A stretch of DNA of 64,000 nt from Rhizobiaceae bacterium (lineage in GTDB: Bacteria; Pseudomonadota; Alphaproteobacteria; Rhizobiales; Rhizobiaceae). Below the pieces are notes generated by a model. It had not been told where the DNA came from, made no database searches, and was given only the letters and a program-made list of their open reading frames with translations. Position numbers and translations under genes: made by a program. Of the stretch, positions 34,415 through 43,535 are shown piece after piece. Numbering within the stretch: the first letter of the stretch is position 1; the number at the start of each line of letters is the position of its first letter. The DNA lies in assembly GCA_905339215.1 (NCBI GenBank), contig CAJPFN010000021.1, positions 1 through 64,000 of the forward strand, given 5' to 3'.

Positions 34415-35278
34415 ATGTCGAACGATGCGTCGGGACGCAGGATGATCAGGGCGGCGATGAAGGCGCCCTATCTCGCACGCGACGAGGAACTGCACCTCGC
34501 GACGCGCTGGAAGGAGGATCGCGATCAGGCGGCATTGCATGCCATCGCTACCGCGCACATGCGCCTCGTCATCTCCATGGCCGCCCGGTTCCGCCATTTC
34601 GGCCTGTCGATGAGCGACCTCGTCCAGGAAGGCCATGTCGGCCTGCTCGAGGCCGCCGCCCGCTTCGAGCCGGACCGGGACGTCCGCTTCTCCACCTACG
34701 CCACATGGTGGATCCGCGCCTCGATCCAGGACTACATCCTGCGCAACTGGTCGATCGTGCGCGGCGGCACCAGCTCGGCGCAGAAGGCGCTGTTCTTCAA
34801 CCTCCGCCGCCTGCGCGCCCGGCTTGGACAAGGCGGCGACCGGACCGGAGCGGACGTGCATCGCGAGATCGCCTTGACGCTGGGCGTGACCGAAGCCGAC
34901 GTTGCGCTCATGGACGCGCGCCTGTCCGGCTCGGACACCTCCCTGAACGCGCCGATCTTCGACGACGAATCCGGCGGCTCAGACCGAATGGATTTTCTCG
35001 TTTCAGACGATCCGCTGCCCGACGAGGTGGTGGGCGAGGCGATCGACGACCAGCGCCGGGCGGCCTGGCTGCGGACCGCGCTCGGCGCACTGAACCAGCG
35101 CGAACTGAAGATCATCCGCGAGCGCCGGCTGACCGAGGAAGGCGCCACGCTGGAATCGCTCGGCGAAACCCTCGGCATATCCAAGGAGCGCGTCCGCCAG
35201 ATCGAGAATCGCGCCATGGAGAAGCTGCGCTCGGCGCTGCTCAAGGCCGATCGCTCGTTCGAAAGCCGCGCCGCCTGA
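34415..35278 (+). CDS. rpoH2: RpoH-type alternative sigma factor (RpoH2-like)
   Basis: A 287-residue sigma-70-family factor of the RpoH class. Region 1.2/2 reads MIRAAMKAPYLARDEELHLATRWKEDRDQAALH, LVISMAARFRHFGLSMSDLVQEGHVGLLEAAARFEPDRDVRFSTYATWWIRASIQDYILRNW, and region 4 ends ALNQRELKIIRERRLTEEGATLESLGETLGISKERVRQIENRAMEKL. The start is ATG 34415; an upstream GTG at 34403 is possible. The EcfG promoter upstream places it under the general stress response, which is why I prefer rpoH2 to the housekeeping rpoH1. No GroE/DnaK genes are in the window. Confidence 0.9.
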   Translation: MSNDASGRRMIRAAMKAPYLARDEELHLATRWKEDRDQAALHAIATAHMRLVISMAARFRHFGLSMSDLVQEGHVGLLEAAARFEPDRDVRFSTYATWWIRASIQDYILRNWSIVRGGTSSAQKALFFNLRRLRARLGQGGDRTGADVHREIALTLGVTEADVALMDARLSGSDTSLNAPIFDDESGGSDRMDFLVSDDPLPDEVVGEAIDDQRRAAWLRTALGALNQRELKIIRERRLTEEGATLESLGETLGISKERVRQIENRAMEKLRSALLKADRSFESRAA

Positions 35279-35291
35279 CGCTCCCGGCGCC

Positions 35292-35600
35292 TCAGTGGTC
35301 GCGGGGCCGTTTCGTTTCGAACTCGGCCTTCTTCGCCTCGGATGCCTCGACCTGGTGGCGGAGCTGCCATTCTGCGTAGGACATCCCGTAGACGACCTCG
35401 CGCGCCTCGTCCTTGGACATCTCGACCCCCGCCGCACCGGCGGCGTCGCGGTACCAGTTGGCGAGGCAGTTGCGGCAGAAGCCGGCGAGATTCATCAGGT
35501 CGATGTTTTGCACGTCGGAGCGCGCGCGAAGATGCGCGAGAAGCGCGCGGAAGGCGGCCGCCTCGAAATCGCGCTGCTGGTCGGGATCGAGATCGGGCAT
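35292..35600 (-). CDS. DUF1244 family protein
   Basis: A 102-residue cytoplasmic protein, widespread in alphaproteobacteria. The DUF1244 core is FEAAAFRALLAHLRARSDVQNIDLMNLAGFCRNCLANWY followed by AREVVYGMSYAEW. The C-x-x-C in FCRNCLANW suggests metal binding. ATG 35600 has AAGGAGG five bases upstream, so the longer frame to 35615 is rejected. It directly follows the N-formylglutamate amidohydrolase gene (11-bp gap), suggesting one operon. Function is unknown. Confidence 0.9.
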   Translation of the reverse strand: MPDLDPDQQRDFEAAAFRALLAHLRARSDVQNIDLMNLAGFCRNCLANWYRDAAGAAGVEMSKDEAREVVYGMSYAEWQLRHQVEASEAKKAEFETKRPRDH

Positions 35601-35611
35601 GTCGGCCTCCT

Positions 35612-36409
35612 TCAAACGGCACCGGTTCGCGAGCCGTAACGCTCGACGCGATGGATATCGGGCCGCGCGTTGATGGCGTCAACGATCGGCGCCAGGCGTA
35701 TGGCCCAGGAACGCGCGCCGGCTTCGTTTGCGATCAGGTCCTGGCGGATCTCGACGAGCACATGCGCGTAGCCGTTCACGATTGCATGGCGGAACATCGT
35801 GTCGCCGCGCAGCGCGCCGTCATAAGGCTCGTTGTCACCGACGACGATGTCGCCCGCCTTGCGCAGCATCTCGATCATCGGCAGGGGCGCCCTCGGGTCG
35901 AGGTCCCACAGCACGCCGGCATGCCACGGTCTGGCGACACCCTTCATGACCGGCGTGAAGGAATGGATCGAGACGATGAACGGCGCCTGACCGGATTCAC
36001 GGGCGACAGAGGCGGTCAGCGCCGAGACCGCGTCGTGGTAGGGCCGGTAGTAGCGTTCCAGCCGGCGTTCACGCTCCTCGGCCGGCATCGGGTAGTTTCC
36101 GGGGATCACGGTACCGTCATAGAGCTGGCGTATCAGGGTCGGATCTTCTTCGCCCCGGTTCGGGTCGACCAGAAGCCGCGAGAAGCCGGCGAGCACGGCC
36201 GGCGCGTCGAGTTCGGCGGCGAGCGCACGCGTCACCCTCTCGACGCCGATGTCATAGGCGATATGGCGTTCGAATTCGGCCGGCGGCAGGCCGAGATTGC
36301 CGTATTCCTCGGGAAGGTTCCGATGGGCGTGGTCGGCAACGAGAACGATGCCGCGCAGGCGCGAACCCTCGACGATCTCGAACGGAGCGAAGGCTGCGGA
36401 CCGGGTCAT
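35612..36409 (-). CDS. N-formylglutamate amidohydrolase family protein
   Basis: A 265-residue metal-dependent hydrolase family member. Family landmarks are IVLVADHAHRNLPEEYGNLGL, YDIGVERVTRALAAEL, RLLVDPNR, SIHSFTPVMKG and VLVEIRQDLI. The characterised function of related HutG proteins is hydrolysis of N-formylglutamate in histidine degradation, but no hut gene is present and this subgroup is often unlinked to histidine catabolism. I use ATG 36409; the frame is open to 36499. It leads an operon with the DUF1244 gene. Confidence 0.85.
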   Translation of the reverse strand: MTRSAAFAPFEIVEGSRLRGIVLVADHAHRNLPEEYGNLGLPPAEFERHIAYDIGVERVTRALAAELDAPAVLAGFSRLLVDPNRGEEDPTLIRQLYDGTVIPGNYPMPAEERERRLERYYRPYHDAVSALTASVARESGQAPFIVSIHSFTPVMKGVARPWHAGVLWDLDPRAPLPMIEMLRKAGDIVVGDNEPYDGALRGDTMFRHAIVNGYAHVLVEIRQDLIANEAGARSWAIRLAPIVDAINARPDIHRVERYGSRTGAV

Positions 36410-36654
36410 GTGAACGGGAACTCTCGGCGATGGCTCAATGTGGACGCATTTCGGTCTTTCCACGAAGACCGGCGGGGTGCAATGCCGTCGTTTGGACATT
36501 GTTTTCCCCGAAACGCGGATGATGGGCCGGGACCAGCGCCGTCGGACCGATCTAAATCGATTGGGATCGCGTCCCTCGCCGCGTTGACACGCGCCCGTTC
36601 TTTGCCGAAAAGGGTCGTCGAACGATGCTGATTTGTCTTACGAGGGGCTTCAGG

Positions 36655-37143
36655 ATGGGTCTGCCGGGCGGCTGGCGCTTTCCCCGGGTGCCGATTGCGC
36701 TTGCGATCGTGCTCGGCGCGCCGCTCCTTGCGGCACTCGCCTCAACGCAGGCCCTCGCCGATTTCCGTGTCTGCAACGCCACGCAGAACCTCGTCGGCGT
36801 GTCGATCGGCTACCGCGCCAAGGCCGGCTGGGTCACCGAGGGCTGGTGGCACATCGAGGCGTCGACCTGCAAGACGCTCATCGAGGGCGGGCTGTCGTCG
36901 CGCTACTACTACCTCTACGCGGAGGACGCCGAGCGCGGCGGACGTTGGGACGGCCCGATCAACATGTGCGTGGCCGAAAAAGAGTTCAAGATCGCCGGGG
37001 TCACCGACTGCGTCGCGCGCGGTTTCCAGCGCGCCGGCTTCCAGGAATACGACACCGGCGAGCAGGCGAACTGGATGGTCCAGTTGACCGACACGCCGGT
37101 GGCCGGCGGCCCGGCCGCCGTCACCGGGACAGGGACACAATGA
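36655..37143 (+). CDS. DUF1036 family exported protein
   Basis: A 162-residue secreted protein. A signal peptide (RFPRVPIALAIVLGAPLLAALASTQALA, cleaved after about residue 36) precedes the DUF1036 domain, with FRVCNATQNLVGVSIGYRAKAGWVTEGWWHIEASTCKTLI and YYYLYAEDAE, two conserved cysteines near the start and CVAEKEFKIAGVTDC further on. DUF1036 proteins are periplasmic with unknown role. The stop overlaps the pyk start (ATGA), an arrangement I know to recur in Hyphomicrobiales. An earlier Met at 36625 is possible. Confidence 0.88.
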   Translation: MGLPGGWRFPRVPIALAIVLGAPLLAALASTQALADFRVCNATQNLVGVSIGYRAKAGWVTEGWWHIEASTCKTLIEGGLSSRYYYLYAEDAERGGRWDGPINMCVAEKEFKIAGVTDCVARGFQRAGFQEYDTGEQANWMVQLTDTPVAGGPAAVTGTGTQ

Positions 37144-38576
37144 GGCGCAGCCGGAAGGTCAAGATCCTCGCGACGCTCGGACCCGCCTCATCTGACGAGG
37201 CGACGATCCGCAAGCTCTTCGAGGCGGGGGCGGACGTCTTCCGCATCAACATGAGCCACACCGACCACGATCTCATGCGGACGCTCGTCGGCCGCATCCG
37301 CGCGGTCGAAGCTGCAATCGGCCGCCCGATCGGCATCCTCGCCGACCTGCAGGGCCCGAAGCTCAGGGTCGGCAAGTTCGCTGCCGGCAAGGTCGAGCTT
37401 TCCGTCGGCCAGACCTTCGTCCTTGACGACGACCCGGCGCTGGGCGACGAAAAGCGGGTTCACCTGCCGCATCCGGAAATCTTGCGATCCGTGGAGCCCG
37501 GCCATCGCCTGCTCATCGACGACGGCCGCCTCGAACTTGTCGCCATCGAAACGAATGGCCGGTCGCTCGTCTGCACCGTCATTTCCGGCACGAAGATCTC
37601 CGACAAGAAGGGCGTCAGCCTGCCGGATACGGACTTGCCGGTCGGCGCGCTGACCGAGAAGGACCGCCGCGACCTCGACGCGGTCCTGGCAACTGGCGTC
37701 GACTGGATCGCGCTGTCCTTCATCCAGAGGCCCGAGGACCTTGCCGAGGCGCGAAAGATCTCGCGCGGCCGGGCGGCGATCATGTCGAAGATCGAGAAGC
37801 CGCAGGCCGTCGCCCGGCTCGCCGAGATCATCGAGCTGTCCGACGCGTTGATGGTGGCGCGCGGCGACCTTGGCGTCGAGATGCCGCTCGAAGCCGTGCC
37901 CGGTATCCAGAAGCAGATCACGCGCGCCGCGCGCCGTGCCGGCAAGCCTGTTGTCGTCGCCACCCAGATGCTGGAATCGATGATCACCGCGCCGGTGCCG
38001 ACCCGCGCCGAGGTTTCGGACGTGTCGATCGCCGTGTTCGAAGGAGCCGACGCGATCATGCTCTCGGCGGAATCCGCCGCCGGCGAGTACCCGGTCGAGT
38101 CGGTCGCCATGATGAACCGCATCGCCGAACGGGTCGAGAAGGACCCAACCTATCCGGGCATCATCAACGCCCAGCGCTCAGAGCCGGAGGCAACCGGCGC
38201 CGATGCCATCTCGCTCGCGGCGCGGCAGATCGCCGAGACGCTGCGCCTGTCGGCAATCGTCTCGTATACGGCTTCGGGGACGACCGGCATCAGGGCGGCG
38301 CGCGAGCGTCCGCAGGTACCGATCATCGCACTCTCGCCGATCGTCGCCACCGCACGACGCCTGTCGCTGTTGTGGGGCACGCATTGCGTCGTCACCGACG
38401 ACGCCTCCGATCTCGACGACATGGTCGACCGCGCCTGCCGCATCACCTTCGACGAGGGCTTCGGCAAGGCGGGAGACCGGATCATCATCACCGCCGGCGT
38501 GCCGCTGGGGACGCCCGGGTCGACCAACATGCTGCGCATCGCCTATATCGGCACCGACGGCATGAGCGGCCACTGA
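37140..38576 (+). CDS. pyk: Pyruvate kinase
   Basis: A 478-residue glycolytic enzyme converting phosphoenolpyruvate and ADP to pyruvate and ATP. Landmarks are KILATLGPASSDEATIRKLFEAGADVFRINMSH at the N-terminus, ILADLQGPKLRVG, IMSKIEKPQAV (catalytic Lys and Glu), MVARGDLGVEMPLEAVPGIQKQI, and VATQMLESMITAPVPTRAEVSDV. The C-terminal allosteric domain is complete (EATGADAISLAARQIAETL, ITAGVPLGTPGSTNMLRI). Its start overlaps the DUF1036 stop by 4 bp. The upstream part of the long frame is a shadow of DUF1036. Confidence 0.97.
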   Translation: MRRSRKVKILATLGPASSDEATIRKLFEAGADVFRINMSHTDHDLMRTLVGRIRAVEAAIGRPIGILADLQGPKLRVGKFAAGKVELSVGQTFVLDDDPALGDEKRVHLPHPEILRSVEPGHRLLIDDGRLELVAIETNGRSLVCTVISGTKISDKKGVSLPDTDLPVGALTEKDRRDLDAVLATGVDWIALSFIQRPEDLAEARKISRGRAAIMSKIEKPQAVARLAEIIELSDALMVARGDLGVEMPLEAVPGIQKQITRAARRAGKPVVVATQMLESMITAPVPTRAEVSDVSIAVFEGADAIMLSAESAAGEYPVESVAMMNRIAERVEKDPTYPGIINAQRSEPEATGADAISLAARQIAETLRLSAIVSYTASGTTGIRAARERPQVPIIALSPIVATARRLSLLWGTHCVVTDDASDLDDMVDRACRITFDEGFGKAGDRIIITAGVPLGTPGSTNMLRIAYIGTDGMSGH

Positions 38577-38662
38577 GGCACGGCCGCATCCAGAGCTCGT
38601 GATGTTGGGCCGCCGGATCGGCTAGCAGGCTGCTGAAGAGCACGGTCGAGAGGCGCGCCGTT

Positions 38663-39259
38663 TCAGGGCCGGATGGCCCGTTCGATGGCGCGGACCAGGC
38701 AGCGCACGGCCTCTCGCTGCTCGTCGGGTGCCGAGATCCGCGACTTGATACCTTCGAGCCCGTCGAGCAGGAGGTTGGCAACGCCTTCCGCAGAAAGCCC
38801 CTGCGCGGGCAGATCCACGCCGACGCGCCGCGCTTCACGCTCGATTGCGCGGGCAATGCTGGTACGCATGTCCGCACGCCAGGAGGCTGCGATATCGCAG
38901 GCGAGGCTGTTCTTGATGTCCAGAAGTTCGGCGCCGTGCGCAGACCCGGAGACGAGCCTCATCATTGCGATGAAGGACTTGTCGATCGCGGCCATCATGC
39001 GCTCGGCGAACGGCCGGTCGGCAGCGAGTTCGACACGCGTCGTCTCGGTCGACTGCTCGAGCATCGACGTCGCGATGGCGCGGAAGATGTCGGTCTTGTT
39101 GCGGAACAGCAGGTAGAGAGCCGGGCGCGACATATCGGCGGCGCGCGCGATATCGTCCATCGTCGTGCGCGCGAAGCCGTAGTTGAGAAACACGCGCATC
39201 GCACCGTCGAGGACGCGCGCGCGTTTCGGATCGGTCTCTGCGGTTGCCGTTTGGTTCAA
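38663..39259 (-). CDS. TetR/AcrR family transcriptional regulator
   Basis: A 198-residue TetR-family repressor: the N-terminal HTH reads RVLDGAMRVFLNYGFARTTMDDIARAADMSRPALYLLFRNKTDIF, followed by a helical ligand-binding domain. It is divergent from the iorA-like/iorB-like/RND gene set across about 119 bp containing a 25-bp palindrome, the expected arrangement for a local repressor of the efflux and oxidoreductase genes. The inducer is unknown; the target genes suggest an aromatic or hydrophobic compound. Confidence 0.94.
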   Translation of the reverse strand: MNQTATAETDPKRARVLDGAMRVFLNYGFARTTMDDIARAADMSRPALYLLFRNKTDIFRAIATSMLEQSTETTRVELAADRPFAERMMAAIDKSFIAMMRLVSGSAHGAELLDIKNSLACDIAASWRADMRTSIARAIEREARRVGVDLPAQGLSAEGVANLLLDGLEGIKSRISAPDEQREAVRCLVRAIERAIRP

Positions 39260-39281
39260 TCCCGGTCTCCTTCACCCCCTA

Positions 39282-39306
39282 TTGACAAAATGACGAATTT
39301 TGTCAA
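39282..39306. promoter_or_regulatory. 25-bp palindromic TetR operator overlapping a -35 element
   Basis: TTGACAAAAT (39282-39291) and ATTTTGTCAA (39297-39306) are exact reverse complements around GACGA. The left arm is also a perfect sigma-70 -35 hexamer (TTGACA) reading toward the oxidoreductase genes, so TetR binding would block their promoter. A further TTGTCA follows at 39308-39313. The site lies 22 bp from the TetR start, so it can also serve autoregulation. Confidence 0.8.
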
Positions 39307-39378
39307 GTTGTCAGTAAGCAACGAGACAAGACGCCTGCCGGCATGCGCCGCGACGTCCGGATTTCGAGGGAACCTGCG

Positions 39379-39840
39379 ATGCGCCTCACAGTCAACGGCA
39401 CGGTGATCGAAATCGACGCCGATCCGGACATGCCCCTTCTCTGGGCGCTGCGCGACCTCGCCGGCATCAAGGGTCCGAAGTTCGGCTGTGGAATAGCCGC
39501 ATGCGGCGCCTGCACGGTGCTGATCGACGGCCAACCCGCGCGCTCCTGTTCGCTCCCGGTCGGAGGCGTCGAGGGAGAGGTGACGACCATCGAGGGCATT
39601 TCCAGCGATGGCGTTCTCCACCCGGTGCAGCAAGCCTGGCTCGATGAACAGGTCGCCCAGTGCGGCTATTGCCAGACCGGCCAGATCATGAGCGCCGTCG
39701 CGCTGCTCGACGAGATAGCCGAACCGACCGATGCGCAGATCGACGACGCCATGGGTGGCAACCTCTGCCGCTGCGGGACCTATCCGAGGATTCGCGCCGC
39801 CATCAAGAAAGCCGCGGCGCTGAAACTGGCGAGGGCCTGA
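39379..39840 (+). CDS. (2Fe-2S)-binding subunit of a molybdenum hydroxylase (IorA-like)
   Basis: A 153-residue electron-transfer subunit with two [2Fe-2S] clusters. The plant-type ferredoxin cysteines are in [17 protein letters not shown] with a further Cys in RSCSLPV, and the second cluster's in [10 protein letters not shown] and [13 protein letters not shown]. It would pass electrons from the Mo-cofactor subunit. ATG 39379 follows a CGAGGGA site; the frame is open to 39343. The molybdopterin subunit begins 2 bp after the stop, so they are one operon under the TetR-type operator. Confidence 0.94.
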   Translation: MRLTVNGTVIEIDADPDMPLLWALRDLAGIKGPKFGCGIAACGACTVLIDGQPARSCSLPVGGVEGEVTTIEGISSDGVLHPVQQAWLDEQVAQCGYCQTGQIMSAVALLDEIAEPTDAQIDDAMGGNLCRCGTYPRIRAAIKKAAALKLARA

Positions 39841-39842
39841 GC

Positions 39843-42119
39843 ATGGCGAGCATCGGCAAGATCGCACGCAGGACCTTCCTGATCGGCGCAGCGGCGATCG
39901 CGGGCGGCATCGCCGTCGGTTATTACTACTACCGAAGGCCCTATCCCAACCCGCTGGAGGGCGAACTCGCCGAAGGCGAGGCGACCTTCAATCCCTTCGT
40001 CAAGATCGCCGCCGACAACACGATCACCGTGATCGCGCCGCGCGCTGAGATGGGTCAGGGCATCGCTACCTCGCTCGCCGCGCTGGTCGCGGAAGAACTC
40101 GACGTGCCGCTCGAGGCGGTGACGGTCGAGCACGGGCCGGCCTCGTGGGCCTACTTCAATACCGCGATGTTCGCCGAGGGCGGACCCTTCGCCTTCTACG
40201 ACGAGGGCATGATGGCCGAGATGGCGCGCGGCGCCATGGGCGGACTTGGCAAGCTCCTCGGCCTGCAGGGAACGGGCGGTTCCTCCTCGATCCGCGACGG
40301 TTTCGACAAGATGCGCGAAGCCGGCGCGGCAACGCGCGCCATGCTGCTCGCCGCAGCCGCTGCACGGCTGAGCGCGCCGGTCGCGGAACTGACGACGCGC
40401 GACGCCACGATCCGCCACGATCCTTCGGGCCGCTCGGTGACCTATGGCGACGTCGCCGCGGCGGCCGCCACGATGGACGCTCCCGCGTCAGTCACGCTCA
40501 AGGACCGGAAGGACTGGAAGATCCTGGGCAAGGCGCAGAAACGCGTCGACATGTACGCCAAGGTAACCGGCGCGCCGATCTTCGGCATCGACGTCGACCT
40601 GCCCGACATGCTCTACGGCACGGTCCGCATGAGCCCGCGTTTCGGCGCCAAGGCGATACGCTCCGACGCCACGAAGGCGGAAAAAATGCCGGGCGTCGTC
40701 AAGGTCGTTCCGATCGACACGACCTACGGCGCCGGATTCGGCGTGATCGCCACCAACACCTGGGCGGCGTTCCGCGCCGCCGAGGCTATCGACGTCGAGT
40801 GGGGGCCCGCCGGGTATCCTGCCGACAGCGCGGCCATTGCGTCGGCCCTTCGTGACGCGCTTGCCAGCGGATCCGGATCGGCGCTGCGTGATGACGGCGA
40901 CGTCGACACCGCTTTCGCCGACGGGCCGCGAGAGCGGATCATCGAGGCCGACTACGAGGTCCCCTATCTCGCCCATGCCTGCATGGAACCGATGAACGCG
41001 ACGGCGCGGCTCAAGGATGGAATCCTCGATGTCTGGTCGCCGAACCAGATGCCGACGCTCACGCGCCAGCTCTGCGCAGGCCTGGCGGGTTTGGAGCAGG
41101 ATCAGGTCAAGGTTCACACGACCTACATGGGCGGCGGTTTCGGCCGCCGCGGCGAGATGGACTTCTCCATGTACGCCACGCTGCTGGCGCGCGAGACCGA
41201 CGGCCGCCCGGTGAAGGTGACGTGGACCCGCGAGGAAGATACGACTCACGACGTCTATCGGCCCGCAGCCGCGGGCCGTTTCAGCGCCCGCCTCGGCGAC
41301 GACGGAATGCCGCTCGCCATCGACATGCGCATCGCCGCACCATCGATCGTCGCGAGCGTCCTGAGGCGCACCTTTCCGTCGCTCACTCCCGTCGGCCCCG
41401 ACAAGACGATCAGCGAGGGCTCACACGACCAGCCCTATTCGGTTCCGAACTACCGGGTTTCGGCCATCCCGGCCGACATCTCGATCCCGGTCGGCTTCTG
41501 GAGGTCTGTTGGCAACTCCTACAACGGCTTCTTCCACGAGTGTTTCCTCGACGAGATCGCGGCGGCGGGGAAGGTCGATCCGGTCGACATGCGCCGCAAG
41601 CTGATGGCCGGCTACCCTGCCGCAGTGGCGGTCGTCGACAAGGTCGCGGCGATGGCGCGCTGGGGGGAACCGCTCGCTCCGGGTCGGGCGAAAGGTTTTG
41701 CGTTCACGCTATCCTTCGGCGCATGGGTCGGCGAAGTCGTGCAGGTCGCCGATACGCCGTCGGGCATCCGCATCGAGAAGATGTGGATCGCGGCCGACGT
41801 CGGCACAGCGATCGATCCGGGCATCATCGAGGCGCAGCTCATCTCGGGCGCGGTCTACGGTCTCTCGTCGGCGCTCGGCCAGGAAATCACCTTCGCCGAC
41901 GGTGTCGTCGAGCAGTCCAACTTCCACGACTACGACGCGTTGCGCATCGCCCAATGTCCTGAATTCGAGGTTGCCATCCTGGAGAACTTCCACCGGATGG
42001 GGGGCGTCGGCGAAATCGCGACGCCTCCGGCGCCCCCCGCGCTTGCGAATGCCGTCTTCGCGCTAACGGGAAAACGTGCGCGCCGCCTGCCGCTGGCCCG
42101 CGATTTTGCCTTCGCATGA
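39843..42119 (+). CDS. Molybdopterin-binding subunit of an isoquinoline-1-oxidoreductase-type enzyme (IorB-like)
   Basis: A 758-residue catalytic subunit. A twin-arginine signal (IARRTFLIGAAAIAGG at about residues 7-22) indicates export of the assembled complex, with the small subunit presumably carried along. The body shows IorB-type features: ITVIAPRAEMGQGIATSLAALVAEELDV, YMGGGFGRRGEMD (Mo-cofactor contact), VGFWRSVGNSYNGFF, and a C-terminal NFHRMGGVGEIATPPAPPALANAVFA with the active-site Glu. Family members oxidise N-heteroaromatic compounds or aldehydes. No cytochrome c gene is in the operon; an RND system follows 280 bp later. The substrate is not evident. Confidence 0.92.
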   Translation: MASIGKIARRTFLIGAAAIAGGIAVGYYYYRRPYPNPLEGELAEGEATFNPFVKIAADNTITVIAPRAEMGQGIATSLAALVAEELDVPLEAVTVEHGPASWAYFNTAMFAEGGPFAFYDEGMMAEMARGAMGGLGKLLGLQGTGGSSSIRDGFDKMREAGAATRAMLLAAAAARLSAPVAELTTRDATIRHDPSGRSVTYGDVAAAAATMDAPASVTLKDRKDWKILGKAQKRVDMYAKVTGAPIFGIDVDLPDMLYGTVRMSPRFGAKAIRSDATKAEKMPGVVKVVPIDTTYGAGFGVIATNTWAAFRAAEAIDVEWGPAGYPADSAAIASALRDALASGSGSALRDDGDVDTAFADGPRERIIEADYEVPYLAHACMEPMNATARLKDGILDVWSPNQMPTLTRQLCAGLAGLEQDQVKVHTTYMGGGFGRRGEMDFSMYATLLARETDGRPVKVTWTREEDTTHDVYRPAAAGRFSARLGDDGMPLAIDMRIAAPSIVASVLRRTFPSLTPVGPDKTISEGSHDQPYSVPNYRVSAIPADISIPVGFWRSVGNSYNGFFHECFLDEIAAAGKVDPVDMRRKLMAGYPAAVAVVDKVAAMARWGEPLAPGRAKGFAFTLSFGAWVGEVVQVADTPSGIRIEKMWIAADVGTAIDPGIIEAQLISGAVYGLSSALGQEITFADGVVEQSNFHDYDALRIAQCPEFEVAILENFHRMGGVGEIATPPAPPALANAVFALTGKRARRLPLARDFAFA

Positions 42120-42399
42120 ACTGTCGGACGACATTGCTGACGGCTGCTGACATAAGCGCAAAGGAGCGCCCCCGGCAGGCAGATAGGCGTCTTCGATGCC
42201 AGATAGGGCCCGGTTTCACCACCAATATTGATAACCGTTTCACCGTTTCTGACTATATTGCACTGCAGCGATAGGATAAAAGGCGCGCTTTCTGTCTCGC
42301 CGCAGTTGAGGGCGGATTGAAGGCTGAAGAGTACGAACCCATATCGAAGCCCGTGTCCGTCGAGGACGGCCGGGGCGAGCGGGGCGTCGGAAGGGACAA

Positions 42400-43532
42400 A
42401 TGAGCAAATTCAAGTTCCACAAGCTCGCGGCCGTCGCCGTCACGATCGGCTTTGCTGCGTGGATCGCGACGGGCGAGTTCTCGTCCGTTGGCAGTGCGCA
42501 GACGGAGGCCGGCACCCCCCCGGCCGAGCCGAAGAAGGCCGACGCGATCGTTCGCACGGTCGCGGTCGTCGCGCCGCCGCGCGTCAACCACGCTCGCGCG
42601 ATCCGGATTTCCGGCCAGACCCAGGCCGACAAGCGCGCCGTAATGACGGTCCGCGCGGCAGGCATCGTCGCCGAATTACCTTTCAAGAAGGGCGACCACG
42701 TCAAGGCCGGCGACCTTCTCCTGAGGCTTGCCGCCGAGGAGAAGGAGGCCGCCGTCGAGACGGCCAAGGCCCTCCTTGCCCAGCGGCAGGCCGAATGGGA
42801 GGCCGCCGAACGCCTTTCCAAGGGCGGAAGCCTGCCGAAGCTGCAGCTCGACAGCGCGCGCTCCGCGCTTGCTGCCGCCAAGTCGCAGCTGCAGGCGGCG
42901 ATCGCGGAACTTGAGCGCAACGAGGTGCGCGCGCCGTTCGACGGGCTGGTCGACAAGGTCGGCGTCGAACTGGGCAGTTCCGTCGCCCAGGGCGGGCAGG
43001 TCGCGACGATCCTCGACCTCGATCCCGCCATCGGCATCGGCGAGGTCAGCGAGCGGGACCTGCGGTACCTGAAGATCGGCGACGCCGCCGACATTCGTCT
43101 CGTCAACGGCGAGACCCATCGCGGGACGCTGCGCTACATCAGCCGCGACGCCTCCGCCGCGACCCGGACCTTCCCCATCGAGGTCGAGATTCCCAACGCC
43201 GACGGCAGCATACCGGCGGGCATGACCGCCGAGGGACGGTGCGCGCGGAGCCCGCCGACGCCGTCGTTTTGCCGCGCTCCGTGGTGACGCTGAGCGCCAG
43301 CGGCGACCTCGGCATCCGTGCGGTCGATGCCGAAAGCAAGGTTACCTTCCATCCAATCGACCTGATCGACGACTCGCCGACCGGCCTCGTGCTCGGCGGC
43401 ATCCCGGCCGGCGCCCGGGTCATCGTCGCCGGGCAGGACCTCGTTGTCGAGGGCGAGACGGTAAACGCCGTCGAGGCCGACCAGGAGACCATTAGGAAGC
43501 TGATCGGCGAAGTCACCGGCGGGACGCAGTAG
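42400..43532 (+). pseudogene. RND efflux periplasmic adaptor (HlyD/AcrA-type), frameshifted
   Basis: Two frames together make one adaptor of about 377 residues. The first, from ATG 42400, has an N-terminal anchor, lipoyl/hairpin domains (VMTVRAAGIVAELPFKKGDHVKAGDLLLRL, an Ala/Lys-rich coiled coil, NEVRAPFDGLVDKVGVELGSSVAQGGQVATILDLDP) and reads DGSIPAGMTAE, then switches to unrelated GRCARSPPTPSF and stops at 43287. The second frame resumes the domain (VRAEPADAVVLPRSVVTLSASGDLGIRAV) to 43532. One missing base near 43234 explains the break: GAG-GG-ACG reads as GAG-GTG-ACG if a T is restored. Either the gene is inactive or the reference contains an error. The RND permease begins 3 bp later. Confidence 0.85.
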
Positions 43533-43535
43533 CCC

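Noticed and set aside
36584-36612. TTGACA with a weak GAAAAG element before DUF1036
   Set aside because: The -10 match is poor, so it is not listed as a promoter.
38617-38650. CAGGCTGCTGAAGAGC-like sequence resembling an insertion-sequence end between pyk and tetR
   Set aside because: Only one short end-like match is seen, with no partner repeat, target duplication or transposase.
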